DNA from: Oscillospiraceae bacterium
GTDB lineage: Bacteria; Bacillota; Clostridia; Oscillospirales; Ruminococcaceae
Direction of reading: 5' to 3'
Assembly (NCBI GenBank): GCA_024684395.1
Contig: JAIKWY010000044.1
Span: 99,044-163,043, forward strand
DNA: 64,000 bases
Positions 29,246-39,430 of the stretch are shown in pieces. The notes below the pieces were generated by a model, which worked only from the letters and a program-made list of their open reading frames with translations, was not told the DNA's origin and made no database searches. The position numbers and the translations under genes were made by a program. Position 1 is the stretch's first letter. Each line of letters begins with the position of its first letter.

Positions 29246-29860
29246 CTATTTTTGATGCGATCTAAAATTTTTATCAAGCCTCTTGCTGAAATGCACCCGC
29301 AGGATCTCCAGCTCCTCGCCGGAAAAAGCGGATTTCGGAAGGACATAGATCATGGATTTCTGCTGATAGATCAGGAAAAACGCCGCATATTCCTCCACAT
29401 GCATCCCCTTGTTATAGTGGATGCGTGTCCCGGAGAAATTTTCCTCCGGCGCATCATCAAAGAGCGCATCCGCCCCGGCGGTATCCTCGCCCTCCGGCGG
29501 GAGGATCGTGCCGATCTCGAGGTATTCCGGGAAGATCCGGATCCGGTATGCATCGTCCTCGATCTCCTTCACGCCCTCCATGAGCGTGCGTCTTGCTTTC
29601 AGCGGCGTGAACCACTGGAAGAACATCATGATCAGACAGAACAGGATGATCATGCAGTACAGCGTCCGGTTGGCATTTTCCCCGCCGTTGACGATGAACC
29701 AGGCATAGATGCCGCATACTAAGAACAGCAGCCCCATGACCAGATACGTCCTCGGATAGACGAACCGCTTCTGAAAGGCGATGAACGCCTCCCGGAACAT
29801 CTCAAACGGGATCTTGTACTGCTTTTCCATGAGCATTCCGTCTGTAGTTGTCTCTGCCAT
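29246..29860 (-). CDS. YcxB-like membrane protein between gyrB and gyrA
   Basis: Two TM segments followed by a YcxB-like domain ([33 protein letters not shown]). Confidence 0.7.
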   Translation of the reverse strand: MAETTTDGMLMEKQYKIPFEMFREAFIAFQKRFVYPRTYLVMGLLFLVCGIYAWFIVNGGENANRTLYCMIILFCLIMMFFQWFTPLKARRTLMEGVKEIEDDAYRIRIFPEYLEIGTILPPEGEDTAGADALFDDAPEENFSGTRIHYNKGMHVEEYAAFFLIYQQKSMIYVLPKSAFSGEELEILRVHFSKRLDKNFRSHQK

Positions 29861-29871
29861 GTATTCACTCC

Positions 29872-31812
29872 TCAGATGTCGAGATTGGAGACCGTTCTCG
29901 CATATTTCTCGATGTATTCCTTTCTCGGCATGACCTTGTCACCCATCAGGATGGTGATGACCTCGTCCGCCTTGACAGCATCCTCCATCTTCACACGGAG
30001 GATCGTTCTGGTCTCCGGATTCATGGTCGTCTCCCAGAGCTGCTCGGAATCCATCTCACCAAGACCCTTATACCGCTGTACAAGCAGCTTGAAGGACTTG
30101 CCGTCCTCTTCTTTCAGCTCATCGATATAGCGGTCACGCTCCTCATCCGAGAAGGCATAGCGGATCTGCTGGTATTTCTTTGTCTTGGTATCACGCTCGA
30201 CCTTGAACAGCGGCGGCTGTGCGATATAGACGTTGCCGTTCTCGATCAGCGGCTTCATATAGCGGAAGAAGAAGGTCAGCAGCAGTGTCCGGATATGGCA
30301 TCCGTCCACGTCGGCATCCGCCATGATGATGACCTTTTCGTAACGCAGCTTGGAGATGTCGAAGTCCTCGCCGATGCCGGTACCGAGCGCCGTCACCACC
30401 GGCATGAGCTTCTCATTGCCATACACAAGGTCGATACGGGCTTTCTCCACGTTGAGCATCTTGCCCCAGAGCGGGAGGATCGCCTGATACTTTCTGTCTC
30501 TGCCGCCCTTGGCAGAACCGCCGGCGGAATCACCCTCGACGATATAGATCTCGGTTCCCTCCACGCCGTGCTCCGAGCAGTCGGCGAGCTTGCCGGGAAG
30601 CGAAGCGCTGCCCATTGCCGTCTTGCGGCGGGCTGTCTCACGGGCATTCTTTGCCGCCTCACGGGCACGCCGTGCAGCAAGGCACTTGTCTAAGATCGCC
30701 CGTGCAACGGCAGGATTCATCTCGAAATAGCTCATGAGCTTCTCCTGCATGAGCTTCTCCACGAAAGGACGCACCTGCGGATTGCCGAGGCGTCCCTTGG
30801 TCTGTCCCTCAAATTCGCACTCCGTCAGCTTGACGGAAACGATCGCCGTCAGACCCTCCCGGACATCATCGCCGGAGAGCTTCTCATTGTCTTTGAGGAT
30901 GCCGAAGCGCTTGCCATAGTCATTCACGACCTTGGTCAGCGCATTCTTGAAGCCGTTCTCATGGCTGCCGCCGTCCTTGGTGTGGATGTTGTTGGCAAAG
31001 GAAAGGATCACTTCGTTATAGCTGTCATTGTACTGCATGGCGATCTCCGCAAAGGAATCGCCGTCCTTGCCGGAGACATAGATCACATCGCCAAGGGACT
31101 CATAGCCCTTGACCCGGTGGATATGCTCCACAAACTGCCGGATACCGCCCTCATAGTGCAGCGTCTCCGACTGCGGCTCCGCAGCGTCACGGGTATCCGA
31201 AATGGTGATACGGATGCCCGCATTCAGGAACGCCTGCTCCCGCATACGCTTGAGCAGAACCTCATAGTCATAATGCGTCGTTTCAAAGATCTGGTCATCC
31301 GCCTTGAAGGTGACGGTCGTACCGGTCTTGTCGGTATCGCCGATGATCTTCAGCGGTTCCTTGTACTCGCCCCGGTCAAAATGCTGGAAATGCTCGTGCT
31401 TTCCGTCCTTGACGTTGATCTCCAGCCACTCGGACAGCGCATTCACGACCGATGCGCCCACGCCGTGCAGACCGCCGGAGACCTTATAGCCGCCGCCGCC
31501 GAACTTACCGCCGGCATGGAGCACGGTATACACGACCGTCGCTGCCGAAATGCCCTCGGTCGGATGGATGCCCGTCGGGATACCACGACCGTTATCGGAC
31601 ACACGGATGATGTCACCCGGCAGGATCTCTACCGTGATCTCGGTACAATAGCCCGCCAGCGCCTCGTCGATCGCATTGTCCACGATCTCATAGACCAGAT
31701 GGTGCAGACCGTCGATACTGGTCGATCCGATATACATGCCCGGGCGCTTCCGCACCGGGTCAAGACCTTCAAGCACCTGTATCTGTTCCGCATCATAGCG
31801 TTCTTCTTCCAT
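29872..31812 (-). CDS. gyrB: DNA gyrase subunit B
   Basis: QVLEGLDPVRKRPGMYIGSTSIDGLHHLVYEIVDNAIDEALAGYC, TEIYIVEGDSAGGSAKGGRDR, MADADVDGCHIRTLLLTFFFR. Start at MEEERYDAEQ. Confidence 0.98.
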   Translation of the reverse strand: MEEERYDAEQIQVLEGLDPVRKRPGMYIGSTSIDGLHHLVYEIVDNAIDEALAGYCTEITVEILPGDIIRVSDNGRGIPTGIHPTEGISAATVVYTVLHAGGKFGGGGYKVSGGLHGVGASVVNALSEWLEINVKDGKHEHFQHFDRGEYKEPLKIIGDTDKTGTTVTFKADDQIFETTHYDYEVLLKRMREQAFLNAGIRITISDTRDAAEPQSETLHYEGGIRQFVEHIHRVKGYESLGDVIYVSGKDGDSFAEIAMQYNDSYNEVILSFANNIHTKDGGSHENGFKNALTKVVNDYGKRFGILKDNEKLSGDDVREGLTAIVSVKLTECEFEGQTKGRLGNPQVRPFVEKLMQEKLMSYFEMNPAVARAILDKCLAARRAREAAKNARETARRKTAMGSASLPGKLADCSEHGVEGTEIYIVEGDSAGGSAKGGRDRKYQAILPLWGKMLNVEKARIDLVYGNEKLMPVVTALGTGIGEDFDISKLRYEKVIIMADADVDGCHIRTLLLTFFFRYMKPLIENGNVYIAQPPLFKVERDTKTKKYQQIRYAFSDEERDRYIDELKEEDGKSFKLLVQRYKGLGEMDSEQLWETTMNPETRTILRVKMEDAVKADEVITILMGDKVMPRKEYIEKYARTVSNLDI

Positions 31813-31899
31813 GATCTCACTCTCCTCTGCGGCAATGCCGCTCCGGTATGCTCCATACATGGGGCTTTCCGGTGGTATGTTGAAAAATAATTTTAGTTT

Positions 31900-32000
31900 C
31901 AACCATGTTTTCCACAATGTTGGGGAAAACGCAGGGTCGAAAAAGGATGATTTTACGTGATCTCAGATCGGTTTTCCACTCTTTCCACAGAGTTTTCAAC
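31900..32000. promoter_or_regulatory. Cluster of DnaA-box-like sequences upstream of gyrB
   Basis: TTTTCCACA (31908-31916), TTTTCCACT (31972-31980), CTTTCCACA (31981-31989), TTTTCAACA nearby. Confidence 0.4.
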
Positions 32001-32059
32001 AATTCAGGGAAACACTGCTTCAATTGTTAACACAGTGCTTCGGGGATAGAAAAGGGCTA

Positions 32060-32112
32060 TTCGTGGGGCTGCGCCCCAAACCCCCTGTACTGATTTATGA
32101 ATAAATCAGTAC
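32060..32112. repeat. Palindromic intergenic sequence at the 3' end of recF
   Basis: GGGGC-tgc-GCCCC plus GTACTGATTTAT-ga-ATAAATCAGTAC (32087-32112, perfect 12-bp arms). Confidence 0.65.
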
Positions 32113-32116
32113 TTTA

Positions 32117-33241
32117 TCAGGCTTCTTCGGTCAAAACTCCGGCACGCATCCGGAAGGTTTTCCCCTTTTTCTCCAGACAGAGTGAAGAAGGATTGCACAG
32201 CGTGATGAACACCTGCATGTCCTCCACCATCTCATAGATCAACCGCTGCCGCCGCTCGTCGAGCTCGCCCATCACATCGTCGAGCAGAACGACCGGAGAC
32301 CGCTGCATTTTCTCGTTGTAGAGATATGCCTGTGCCAGTTTCAGCACGATGGCAGTGCTCTTGCGCTGCCCCTGTGAACCGAATGTCTGAACGGGATTCC
32401 CGTCGATGTTCAGCAGCAGGTCATCCCGCTGGATGCCCCGGCTCGTATACCCGAGCCGCAGATCCTCCTCCACATGCGCCGCCAGCCGCTCCTGATAAAG
32501 CGCCACGAGCTCCTGTGTCGGCTTCTCCGGCAGCTCTATGTCGCCGTAAATGGCGCTTTTATACGCCACCTCGAGCTGCTCGCTGCCCCCGGTCATGATC
32601 CCGTAAAGCTTTTTGCAGAGCGGTGCCATGCTGCGGATATACGCCGCCCGCATACAAGAGATCCACGCCCCCGTCTGTGCCAGCTGCGCATCCCAGAGCG
32701 TGACATCCTGCCGGCGGATCCTGCCCTTGTGGGCATTCTGGATCCCGGCATTCCGCTGCGATAACAAAAGCGAAGCACGGCTCACATACTGCATACTGTT
32801 CGGATGCAGCTGACAGGCACAGAGATCCACGAAGGAACGCCGCTTGTCCGGTGCGCCGTTCACCAATTCCACATCGGACGGCGAAAACGCCACACAATGG
32901 AACGCCTCGAACAGCCCGCCGGTCTTGTTGGTATCCACGCCGTTGATGGTGATCTTGCGCTTCTTCTGCACGCCCCGTTCGAGGCTGTACGCAATGCGCT
33001 GTTCCCGTCTGCCGTCGTGGAATTTCATATCACACTGGAAAAAATCGGCATCGAAGCCCAGATAATGCCGCTCCTTGGCGCCGTGAAAGCTCCTGCACCC
33101 GGTCATCAGCCAGATGGCATCGAGCAGATTCGTCTTGCCCTGGGCATTATCGCCTGTGATGATATTGTAATGCGGATCCGGCTCGAACCGCACCCCATGC
33201 AGGTTGCGGAAGCCGTCAGCCGCAAACGAAGTGACATACAT
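32117..33241 (-). CDS. recF: DNA replication and repair protein RecF
   Basis: FRNLHGVRFEPDPHYNIITGDNAQGKTNLLDAIWLMTGCRSF, GSQGQRKSTAIVLKLAQA, VVLLDDVMGELDERRQ. Confidence 0.96.
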   Translation of the reverse strand: MYVTSFAADGFRNLHGVRFEPDPHYNIITGDNAQGKTNLLDAIWLMTGCRSFHGAKERHYLGFDADFFQCDMKFHDGRREQRIAYSLERGVQKKRKITINGVDTNKTGGLFEAFHCVAFSPSDVELVNGAPDKRRSFVDLCACQLHPNSMQYVSRASLLLSQRNAGIQNAHKGRIRRQDVTLWDAQLAQTGAWISCMRAAYIRSMAPLCKKLYGIMTGGSEQLEVAYKSAIYGDIELPEKPTQELVALYQERLAAHVEEDLRLGYTSRGIQRDDLLLNIDGNPVQTFGSQGQRKSTAIVLKLAQAYLYNEKMQRSPVVLLDDVMGELDERRQRLIYEMVEDMQVFITLCNPSSLCLEKKGKTFRMRAGVLTEEA

Positions 33242-33454
33242 TCACTCGACCTCTACCCGATACTGATCGACTTCAACGACATCGCCCGGGCGGATCTTCT
33301 TGCCCCGCATCGTGCAGACCTCGCCGTTGACCCTGACAGCGCCCTGCTGCACGAGCTCCTTGGCAAAGCCGCCCGTATCGCAGAGCCCCGCAAATTTCAG
33401 AAGCTGGTCGAGCTTGATAAATTCTGTCCTGATCTTTACTTTCTCTGTTTTCAT
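33242..33454 (-). CDS. yaaA: S4 domain RNA-binding protein (YaaA/RlbA family)
   Basis: 70 aa, [52 protein letters not shown], between dnaN and recF. Confidence 0.92.
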   Translation of the reverse strand: MKTEKVKIRTEFIKLDQLLKFAGLCDTGGFAKELVQQGAVRVNGEVCTMRGKKIRPGDVVEVDQYRVEVE

Positions 33455-33471
33455 AGCATTCTCCCCGCCGC

Positions 33472-34575
33472 TCAGTTCTTCAGCTGGATCGGCATGATGA
33501 GGTAAACGAAGCTCTCGCCCTCGGGCGGTGTGATCTTGATGACCTTGTTGCTGCCGCTCATATGGAGCGTGATCTTGTCACACTCGCAGGCACGGAGCGC
33601 TTCGAGGAGGTACTTGTTGGAGAAACCGATCGTCACCGGCTCGCCGCTGATGTCTGCCGGGATCTTGTCATGGATCTCGCCGACAGCGGTCTTGCAGGAG
33701 ATCTCCATAGCGCCGTCCCCGAACACACAGCGCATGGGCGCCTTGTTCTTGTCGTTGATGAACAGTGCACAGCGCTCTGCACAGGCGATGATGTCCTTGG
33801 TATTGAGCACGACCGTGGTCTTTTCGTCGGTCGGGATGCTGCTGCGGAAGTTATGGAACTGTCCTTCGAGCAGTCTTGCGAACAGCTCAAAGCCGTTGAC
33901 AGAAAAGACGATGTGCTTGCCGTTGGTGGAGAACTCACACGGTGTCTCGGCATCGTCCTTCATCATGCCGATCAGCTCGGAAAGCGCCTTCTTCGGCACC
34001 ACAAAGCGGAACGCACTCAGCTCGCTGACGAGCTCCTGCCGCATAGCGAGGCGGTAGCGGTCCATTGCGACCACGTAGAAGGTGGAATTTTCCGACTCAA
34101 ACAGCAGACCTGTCAAAATCGGCTTATCCTCTTTCACAGATGCCGCAAAGCTCGACTGCTGGATCATCGACCGCAGCAGCGGCTGAGGAACAGCGCTCTT
34201 TGTCGTGGATTCCACGACAGGCAGTGCCGGAAATTCCTCCGCACTCATCGCAGAGATAGCGCATCTGGTATCGTTGCTCGACATTCTGACATTCAGATTC
34301 TCGTCGATCTCAAAGGTGATGGTCTCACCGGTCATGCGGCGGGTCATCTCATTGAACAGTCTGGCACCGAGCACACAGGTGAAATTGTCATGGCACTCCG
34401 CAGCGATGCGGGTACGCACACCTATCTCGAGGTCATAGCCCGTGAGAACAACAGCATTCTCCTCCATCTGGAGACAGATGCCCTCCAGTGCAGGGATGGT
34501 GGATTTTACAGACACGCCCTTCATGACGTGAGAGATCGCATTGCAGATCTCATTACGGTTACAGGTAAACTGCAT
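33472..34575 (-). CDS. dnaN: DNA polymerase III beta subunit (sliding clamp)
   Basis: [36 protein letters not shown]..., C-terminal [23 protein letters not shown]; synteny. Confidence 0.96.
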   Translation of the reverse strand: MQFTCNRNEICNAISHVMKGVSVKSTIPALEGICLQMEENAVVLTGYDLEIGVRTRIAAECHDNFTCVLGARLFNEMTRRMTGETITFEIDENLNVRMSSNDTRCAISAMSAEEFPALPVVESTTKSAVPQPLLRSMIQQSSFAASVKEDKPILTGLLFESENSTFYVVAMDRYRLAMRQELVSELSAFRFVVPKKALSELIGMMKDDAETPCEFSTNGKHIVFSVNGFELFARLLEGQFHNFRSSIPTDEKTTVVLNTKDIIACAERCALFINDKNKAPMRCVFGDGAMEISCKTAVGEIHDKIPADISGEPVTIGFSNKYLLEALRACECDKITLHMSGSNKVIKITPPEGESFVYLIMPIQLKN

Positions 34576-34626
34576 GTATGTCAACTCCTTAATTGGCTTC
34601 CGGTGTTCGGCAGGCTGCACCCGCAT

Positions 34627-35117
34627 CTTTTTTCAGAATGTGGAAATTAACAGTACGGGAAAGAATTGCGGAAGCACTAAATCAATCAATCTATTAAAAG
34701 AAAATAGTAGTTATAGTAGGGGATCTTGAAAGTGTGGAAACGACTCCAAACAAGCGTGATTCAGGGGATTTTCATTTCACAACCTCTTCCGGGAGAAAAA
34801 GTGGAAATGTGGTAAAAACCGTTTGTCGATTTTTGCAGGTTAAAAAGTGGAAAGATTGTGGAGTGAAAAAGAAAAACTTCTTGAAAATTTTGTGGAGAAC
34901 CGATCTCCGATTTTTCACAACGGTGGAACTGTGAAATCCACCCCCTGAAGAAAAAGTGGAATTTGTCGTTTCATGTCTTTGAAATCACGGAGACACGGAT
35001 AAAATCTCTCAACCTACTTTTCAACGGAGTGTTGAAAAGTAGGTTGAGAACAGTTGGAAATCTGTTCCTCTGCACTTTTTCACACAATGTTTTCAACCAC
35101 ACTGTGGAAAAGACAGT
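34627..35117. other. oriC: Candidate oriC (dnaA-dnaN intergenic region)
   Basis: AT-rich; TTWTNCACA-type sites TTTTTCACA (34911-34919), TTTTTCACA (35076-35084), TGTGGAAAA (35103-35111); near matches TGTGGAAA at 34639 and 34733; many GTGGAAA/TGTGGA repeats. Confidence 0.65.
35007..35049. repeat. Perfect inverted repeat, 19-bp arms, 5-nt loop
   Basis: TCTCAACCTACTTTTCAAC-GGAGT-GTTGAAAAGTAGGTTGAGA. Confidence 0.95.
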
Positions 35118-36527
35118 TTAGTTATTGACCGGCTGCGGATTCTTTTCACGGATGTCCTTGATGATGTCATCCACGAGCGTTTTCAGGTTCTCATCCTTCT
35201 TCAGCGCATCGTTGACCGTGTTGATGGCATAGACGATGGTCGAATGGTCTCTGCCGCCGAACTCTGCACCGATGGCAGCCAGCGACATGCCCGTCACCTC
35301 ACGCACGACATACGCAGCGACTTTACGGGCAATGGAGATCTGGGAGGTACGCTTGCTCGAACGGATCTCCTCCGGGGTGATGCCGTAAACAGTAGCGACC
35401 TCGGCGATGATATTCTCCACCGTGATCGGGATGGGCTGGTCATCGGTCAGGATGTCCCGGATGACGCTCTGTGCCATCGAGATCGTCGGCGAGCTGTTGG
35501 CGAGCATCTTGAGCGCCTTGAGCTTCTTGACAGCGCCCTCGAGCTGGCGGATATTGGTCTTGAGGCGGCCTGCGATGAACTCCACCACCTCATCCGGGAT
35601 CTTGAGATCCAGGAGCTCTGCCTTGCGGCGGATGATGGCGAAGCGGGTCTCAAAGTCCGGTGTGCTGATGTCAGCGATCAGACCCCACTCAAAGCGGTTG
35701 CGGATACGCTCCTCCAGCGTTTTGAGGTCACGGGGCGGCTTATCGGATGTGATGACGATCTGCTTGCCCTCGGAGTGCAGCTTGTTGAAGGTATGGAAGA
35801 ACTCCTCCTGCATACGTTCCTTGCCGGAGAAGAACTGGATATCATCGACGATGAGCACGTCCGCATTTCTGTACTTGTCGTGGAAAACGGAGGTATCTCT
35901 CTTGTCGATGGCTTTGATCAGCTCATTGCCGAAGGTCTCGCCGGTGACATAGATGACGTTGATATCCGGGAAATTCTTCTCGATCTCCTGCTTGATGGCA
36001 GTCACGAGGTGTGTCTTGCCAAGACCGGACGGACCGTAGATGAAGAGCGGATTTGCCTGGAGCTTCTTGGCATCGGCATCGCTTCTCGGATTGCCTGCAT
36101 CGGTGGCGACCGCCTTGCACGCTGCGAAGGCGAACTCATTGGATCTGCCGACGATGAAGGTATCGAAGGTATAGTCATACTCGGCGAACTCATAGCTTTT
36201 CTGGAGCTCTGCGTGCTTTTCCTCGAGCTCCTTGGGATCCGGCACATGCAGCACAGGCTCCTCGTCCTTGGCGGGCGGCTGCACATTGACAACGAGATTC
36301 ACCGGGAACCCCATGATCTCTTCGAGCACTTTTTCGATCTTTGCCTTATAGTGGGTCTGGATGATACCCTGCTGGAAATCAGTATCCACCTGGAACACAG
36401 CATCCTGTCCGTCGAGCTTGACAGGGATGAGGGTATTGATCCAGGTCGTCATAGCGGCTTCGGCGACCATACCGTTTTCTGTCATGTAACGCTTGACCTG
36501 TTCAAACACTTCTTCAAACGAATTCAT
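35118..36527 (-). CDS. dnaA: Chromosomal replication initiator protein DnaA
   Basis: NPLFIYGPSGLGKTHLVTAI, DVLIVDDIQFFSGKERMQEEFFHTFN, FGGRDHSTIVYAI signature. Confidence 0.98.
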   Translation of the reverse strand: MNSFEEVFEQVKRYMTENGMVAEAAMTTWINTLIPVKLDGQDAVFQVDTDFQQGIIQTHYKAKIEKVLEEIMGFPVNLVVNVQPPAKDEEPVLHVPDPKELEEKHAELQKSYEFAEYDYTFDTFIVGRSNEFAFAACKAVATDAGNPRSDADAKKLQANPLFIYGPSGLGKTHLVTAIKQEIEKNFPDINVIYVTGETFGNELIKAIDKRDTSVFHDKYRNADVLIVDDIQFFSGKERMQEEFFHTFNKLHSEGKQIVITSDKPPRDLKTLEERIRNRFEWGLIADISTPDFETRFAIIRRKAELLDLKIPDEVVEFIAGRLKTNIRQLEGAVKKLKALKMLANSSPTISMAQSVIRDILTDDQPIPITVENIIAEVATVYGITPEEIRSSKRTSQISIARKVAAYVVREVTGMSLAAIGAEFGGRDHSTIVYAINTVNDALKKDENLKTLVDDIIKDIREKNPQPVNN

Positions 36528-36560
36528 ATGATGACCTCCATTAGATTCTTACTTAATTAT

Positions 36561-36589
36561 ATTGTATCACATTCTGCTTTAAAAAGCAA
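36561..36589 (-). promoter_or_regulatory. Putative SigA promoter for dnaA
   Basis: Minus strand TTGCTT-N17-TACAAT upstream of dnaA. Confidence 0.6.
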
Positions 36590-36749
36590 GTGCCTTAAAG
36601 AAAAGTTTTCAACATACTATAAATGTGGAATTGTTAAAAGCTGAAAATTATGCATGTTGTATAAAACCGGAAATGCCCCCTCACGCCCCCCTTCCGGAGG
36701 TACTTTTCGTGATACGGATGTGTCAGCTTCATGAAACTTTGCGGAACAC

Positions 36750-36778
36750 TTGCAATTCTTCAAGCAATATGGTATAAT
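36750..36778 (+). promoter_or_regulatory. Putative SigA promoter for the LRR cluster
   Basis: TTGCAA-N17-TATAAT upstream of 36841. Confidence 0.65.
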
Positions 36779-36840
36779 GATTCAATGAACACGCACGATC
36801 GCCCATAAAGCGTATTTTTACCCGGAAGGAAGGAAACAGT

Positions 36841-38220
36841 ATGAAGTTTTATGCAGTACTGGCTGCTGCGGCGCTGCTGCTGTCTGCACCGTTGACAGTG
36901 TATGCCGATGAGGAGCCGGCACCCGAAGCATCCGAAGAGGAGATCGAAGGCTCCACTGCGGACTATGAATATACCATTGATGCAGAAGGCAATGTGACGC
37001 TCGATCATTTCATCCCGGCTGAGAGCTATGAAGGCGAGCTGACGATCCCGTCCGAGATCGAGGGGCACCCTGTAACGACCCTCGGCAAGGGCTGCTTCAT
37101 GAGCTGTACAGGCATCACAGCCGTCACGATCCCCGCCTCCGTCACGGATGTCGGCGTTCATGTATTTTTCGACTGCGATGCCCTGACGACCTTCACCGTG
37201 GAGGAGGGCAATCCCTATCTCTATGTGGAAAATGACGTTCTCTTTGCCGATGACGGCAAGCTCCTGGTCGCCTACCCCGCATCCAAGCCGGACGAGAGCT
37301 ACACCATCCCGGACGGCGTAGAGGAAGTGACCTCCGGCGCCTTCGGCTTCACCCGGCATCTGAAAGACCTCTCGATCCCGGAGGGTGTGCAGTACCTCGG
37401 CAGATGGACATTCGGTCATTCCGACACCCTCGAAACGGTGGACATCCCCGGTTCCGTTATCCTGATCGAGGACTATGCCTTCTCCTACTGCACCGCTCTG
37501 AACAGTGTGACGTTCCACAGCGGCACCGAGGAGATCTCCCATGCCGCCTTTGCCTATGACACGGCGCTGAAACAGGTCACGCTCCCCGATACGCTCAAAA
37601 CGGTCGGTCAGTACGCCTTCTGCGGGACAGGTCTGTCCTGCATCACCATACCACCCTATGTGGAGAGCATCTCCTACTGTGCCTTCGGCTATGACGGCGA
37701 TATGAAAGCCATCCACGACTTCACGATCTACGGTCAGCCCGGCACAGAGGCATACATGTATGCCATTGCCGAGGATGCGGATAATGACTACAAGAACAGC
37801 TTCAACTTCATCGCGGTCGAGGATGCCTGTATCCCCTACGAGCTCGGCGGCGGCAAGCTCTACACCGAGGAGACCGAGCCGGCAGAGACCGATGCAGCGG
37901 ACTCTGACAGCAGCTCTGTTGTCACCGAGACCGACGAGAACGGCAACCCTGTCAAGGTCGAGGACAAGATCGGCGCAGGTCTGTTCGGCAACAAGCGGCT
38001 CCAGCTCATTTTAGGCATCGGCGGCGGCGTTGCGATCGCACTTGCCATCGTGCTGCTGATCGCATTTGCCAAGAAGCCGAAGAAAAATGAGACCGAGCCG
38101 GAGGAAACTGCTGACGAAGAAAAGGCAGCTTCTGAGGAGAATTCCACAGAGGACGCAGAATCTGTGGAAAAATCAGACGATGAAACACCCGCCGAGCCCG
38201 AGAAGGATGAAGAAGCATGA
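36841..38220 (+). CDS. BspA-type leucine-rich repeat (LRR_5) surface protein, C-terminal TM
   Basis: Signal peptide; repeated (I)PxxVxxIGxxAFxxCxxLxxVxIP units; C-terminal hydrophobic helix LQLILGIGGGVAIALAIVLLIAFAKK with acidic tail. Confidence 0.88.
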   Translation: MKFYAVLAAAALLLSAPLTVYADEEPAPEASEEEIEGSTADYEYTIDAEGNVTLDHFIPAESYEGELTIPSEIEGHPVTTLGKGCFMSCTGITAVTIPASVTDVGVHVFFDCDALTTFTVEEGNPYLYVENDVLFADDGKLLVAYPASKPDESYTIPDGVEEVTSGAFGFTRHLKDLSIPEGVQYLGRWTFGHSDTLETVDIPGSVILIEDYAFSYCTALNSVTFHSGTEEISHAAFAYDTALKQVTLPDTLKTVGQYAFCGTGLSCITIPPYVESISYCAFGYDGDMKAIHDFTIYGQPGTEAYMYAIAEDADNDYKNSFNFIAVEDACIPYELGGGKLYTEETEPAETDAADSDSSSVVTETDENGNPVKVEDKIGAGLFGNKRLQLILGIGGGVAIALAIVLLIAFAKKPKKNETEPEETADEEKAASEENSTEDAESVEKSDDETPAEPEKDEEA

Positions 38221-39416
38221 AAAAGCACCTGAAAGCCTTTGCAGCGCTGCTTGCAGGCGCATTGCTGCTGCCTGTGATGCCGCTGCTGCCCGGACATGCG
38301 GAATACGGCGAGGATGACACCTGGTCCTACAATGACTACGGTGATGGTGTCGTTTCCGTGACGCTGCTCGATAAGGAGACCGCCGGAAAGATCGAGGTCC
38401 CGGAGAAGATCAACGGTCTGACCGTGACGATGATCGAGGTCGATTGCTTCAACAGCTGCACGAACCTGACCGCCGTGAAGCTCCCGGACACGATCACCGT
38501 CATCGACGACTATTCCTTCTACGGCTGCACCGCATTGACGGAGGTCAACATCCCGCAGAATGTGCAGAAGATCGGCATGAAGGCGTTCTACAACTGCTCC
38601 GCTATGGAGGATCTTCAGATCCCGGCAAATACCGGGGAGATCGGCGACTTTGCCTTCGAGGGCTGCTCTGCGCTCACGGGCGTACAGGTCGCAGACGGGA
38701 ACACGCATTACAAGGACGAAGACGGCATCCTGTTCGACATCGACGGGACAACGCTCATCCTCTACCCCAGCCAGAAGACCGATACCCAGTATGCGATCCC
38801 GGACGGCTGCACCCGCATCGAGGACTATGCCTTCATCGGCAATACCTATTTAGAAGCAATTGATATGCAGCATATCACCGAGCTCGGCAGAGATGCCTTC
38901 TACTACTGCACCTCCCTGAAAACCGCAGAGGTGCCCGACAGCATCACCGTGCTGGAAGGCTCCGTTTTCGGCAACTGCACCTCCCTCGAAAGCGTGAAGC
39001 TCCCGCAGAACTTAGAGGAGATCGGCGAAGGCTGCTTCTATGCCTGCATGGCGCTGAAAGAGATCGAGATCCCGGAGACGGTCACAGCGATCCGGAACTA
39101 TGCCTTTTTCAACTGCCCGCTGCTCAAAACGATCCGTGTTTCGGCAAATGTGACGCAGATCGGTGACTATGCGCTCGGCTACTACTACAGCGACGGCGAC
39201 CAGCCGAGCCGCCTGCCCGGCTTCGAGGTCGATGCCGAAAACGGCACCGAAGCCTTCACCTACTGCGTGAACAACAGCATCAAATGCACCGGCGGCGTCA
39301 CTCAGCGAAGCGTATTTGTCATCATTATCCTGTGCGTTGTAGGACTGGTCATCCTCATTACAGTCGGTATTATCATCATGCAAAGACAGGCACGGAAAAA
39401 GTATGAATTGAACTGA
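38217..39416 (+). CDS. BspA-type leucine-rich repeat protein, C-terminal TM
   Basis: ATGA overlap with previous gene; LRR_5 repeats; VFVIIILCVVGLVILITVGIIIM TM. Confidence 0.88.
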   Translation: MKKHLKAFAALLAGALLLPVMPLLPGHAEYGEDDTWSYNDYGDGVVSVTLLDKETAGKIEVPEKINGLTVTMIEVDCFNSCTNLTAVKLPDTITVIDDYSFYGCTALTEVNIPQNVQKIGMKAFYNCSAMEDLQIPANTGEIGDFAFEGCSALTGVQVADGNTHYKDEDGILFDIDGTTLILYPSQKTDTQYAIPDGCTRIEDYAFIGNTYLEAIDMQHITELGRDAFYYCTSLKTAEVPDSITVLEGSVFGNCTSLESVKLPQNLEEIGEGCFYACMALKEIEIPETVTAIRNYAFFNCPLLKTIRVSANVTQIGDYALGYYYSDGDQPSRLPGFEVDAENGTEAFTYCVNNSIKCTGGVTQRSVFVIIILCVVGLVILITVGIIIMQRQARKKYELN

Positions 39417-39430
39417 TAAAGGAAAAAATT

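Noticed and set aside
36528-36840. Region upstream of dnaA as the main oriC
   Set aside because: Only weak DnaA-like sites (TTTTCAACA, TGTGGAATT) were seen; the dnaA-dnaN gap has more and better ones. Not excluded, only less supported.
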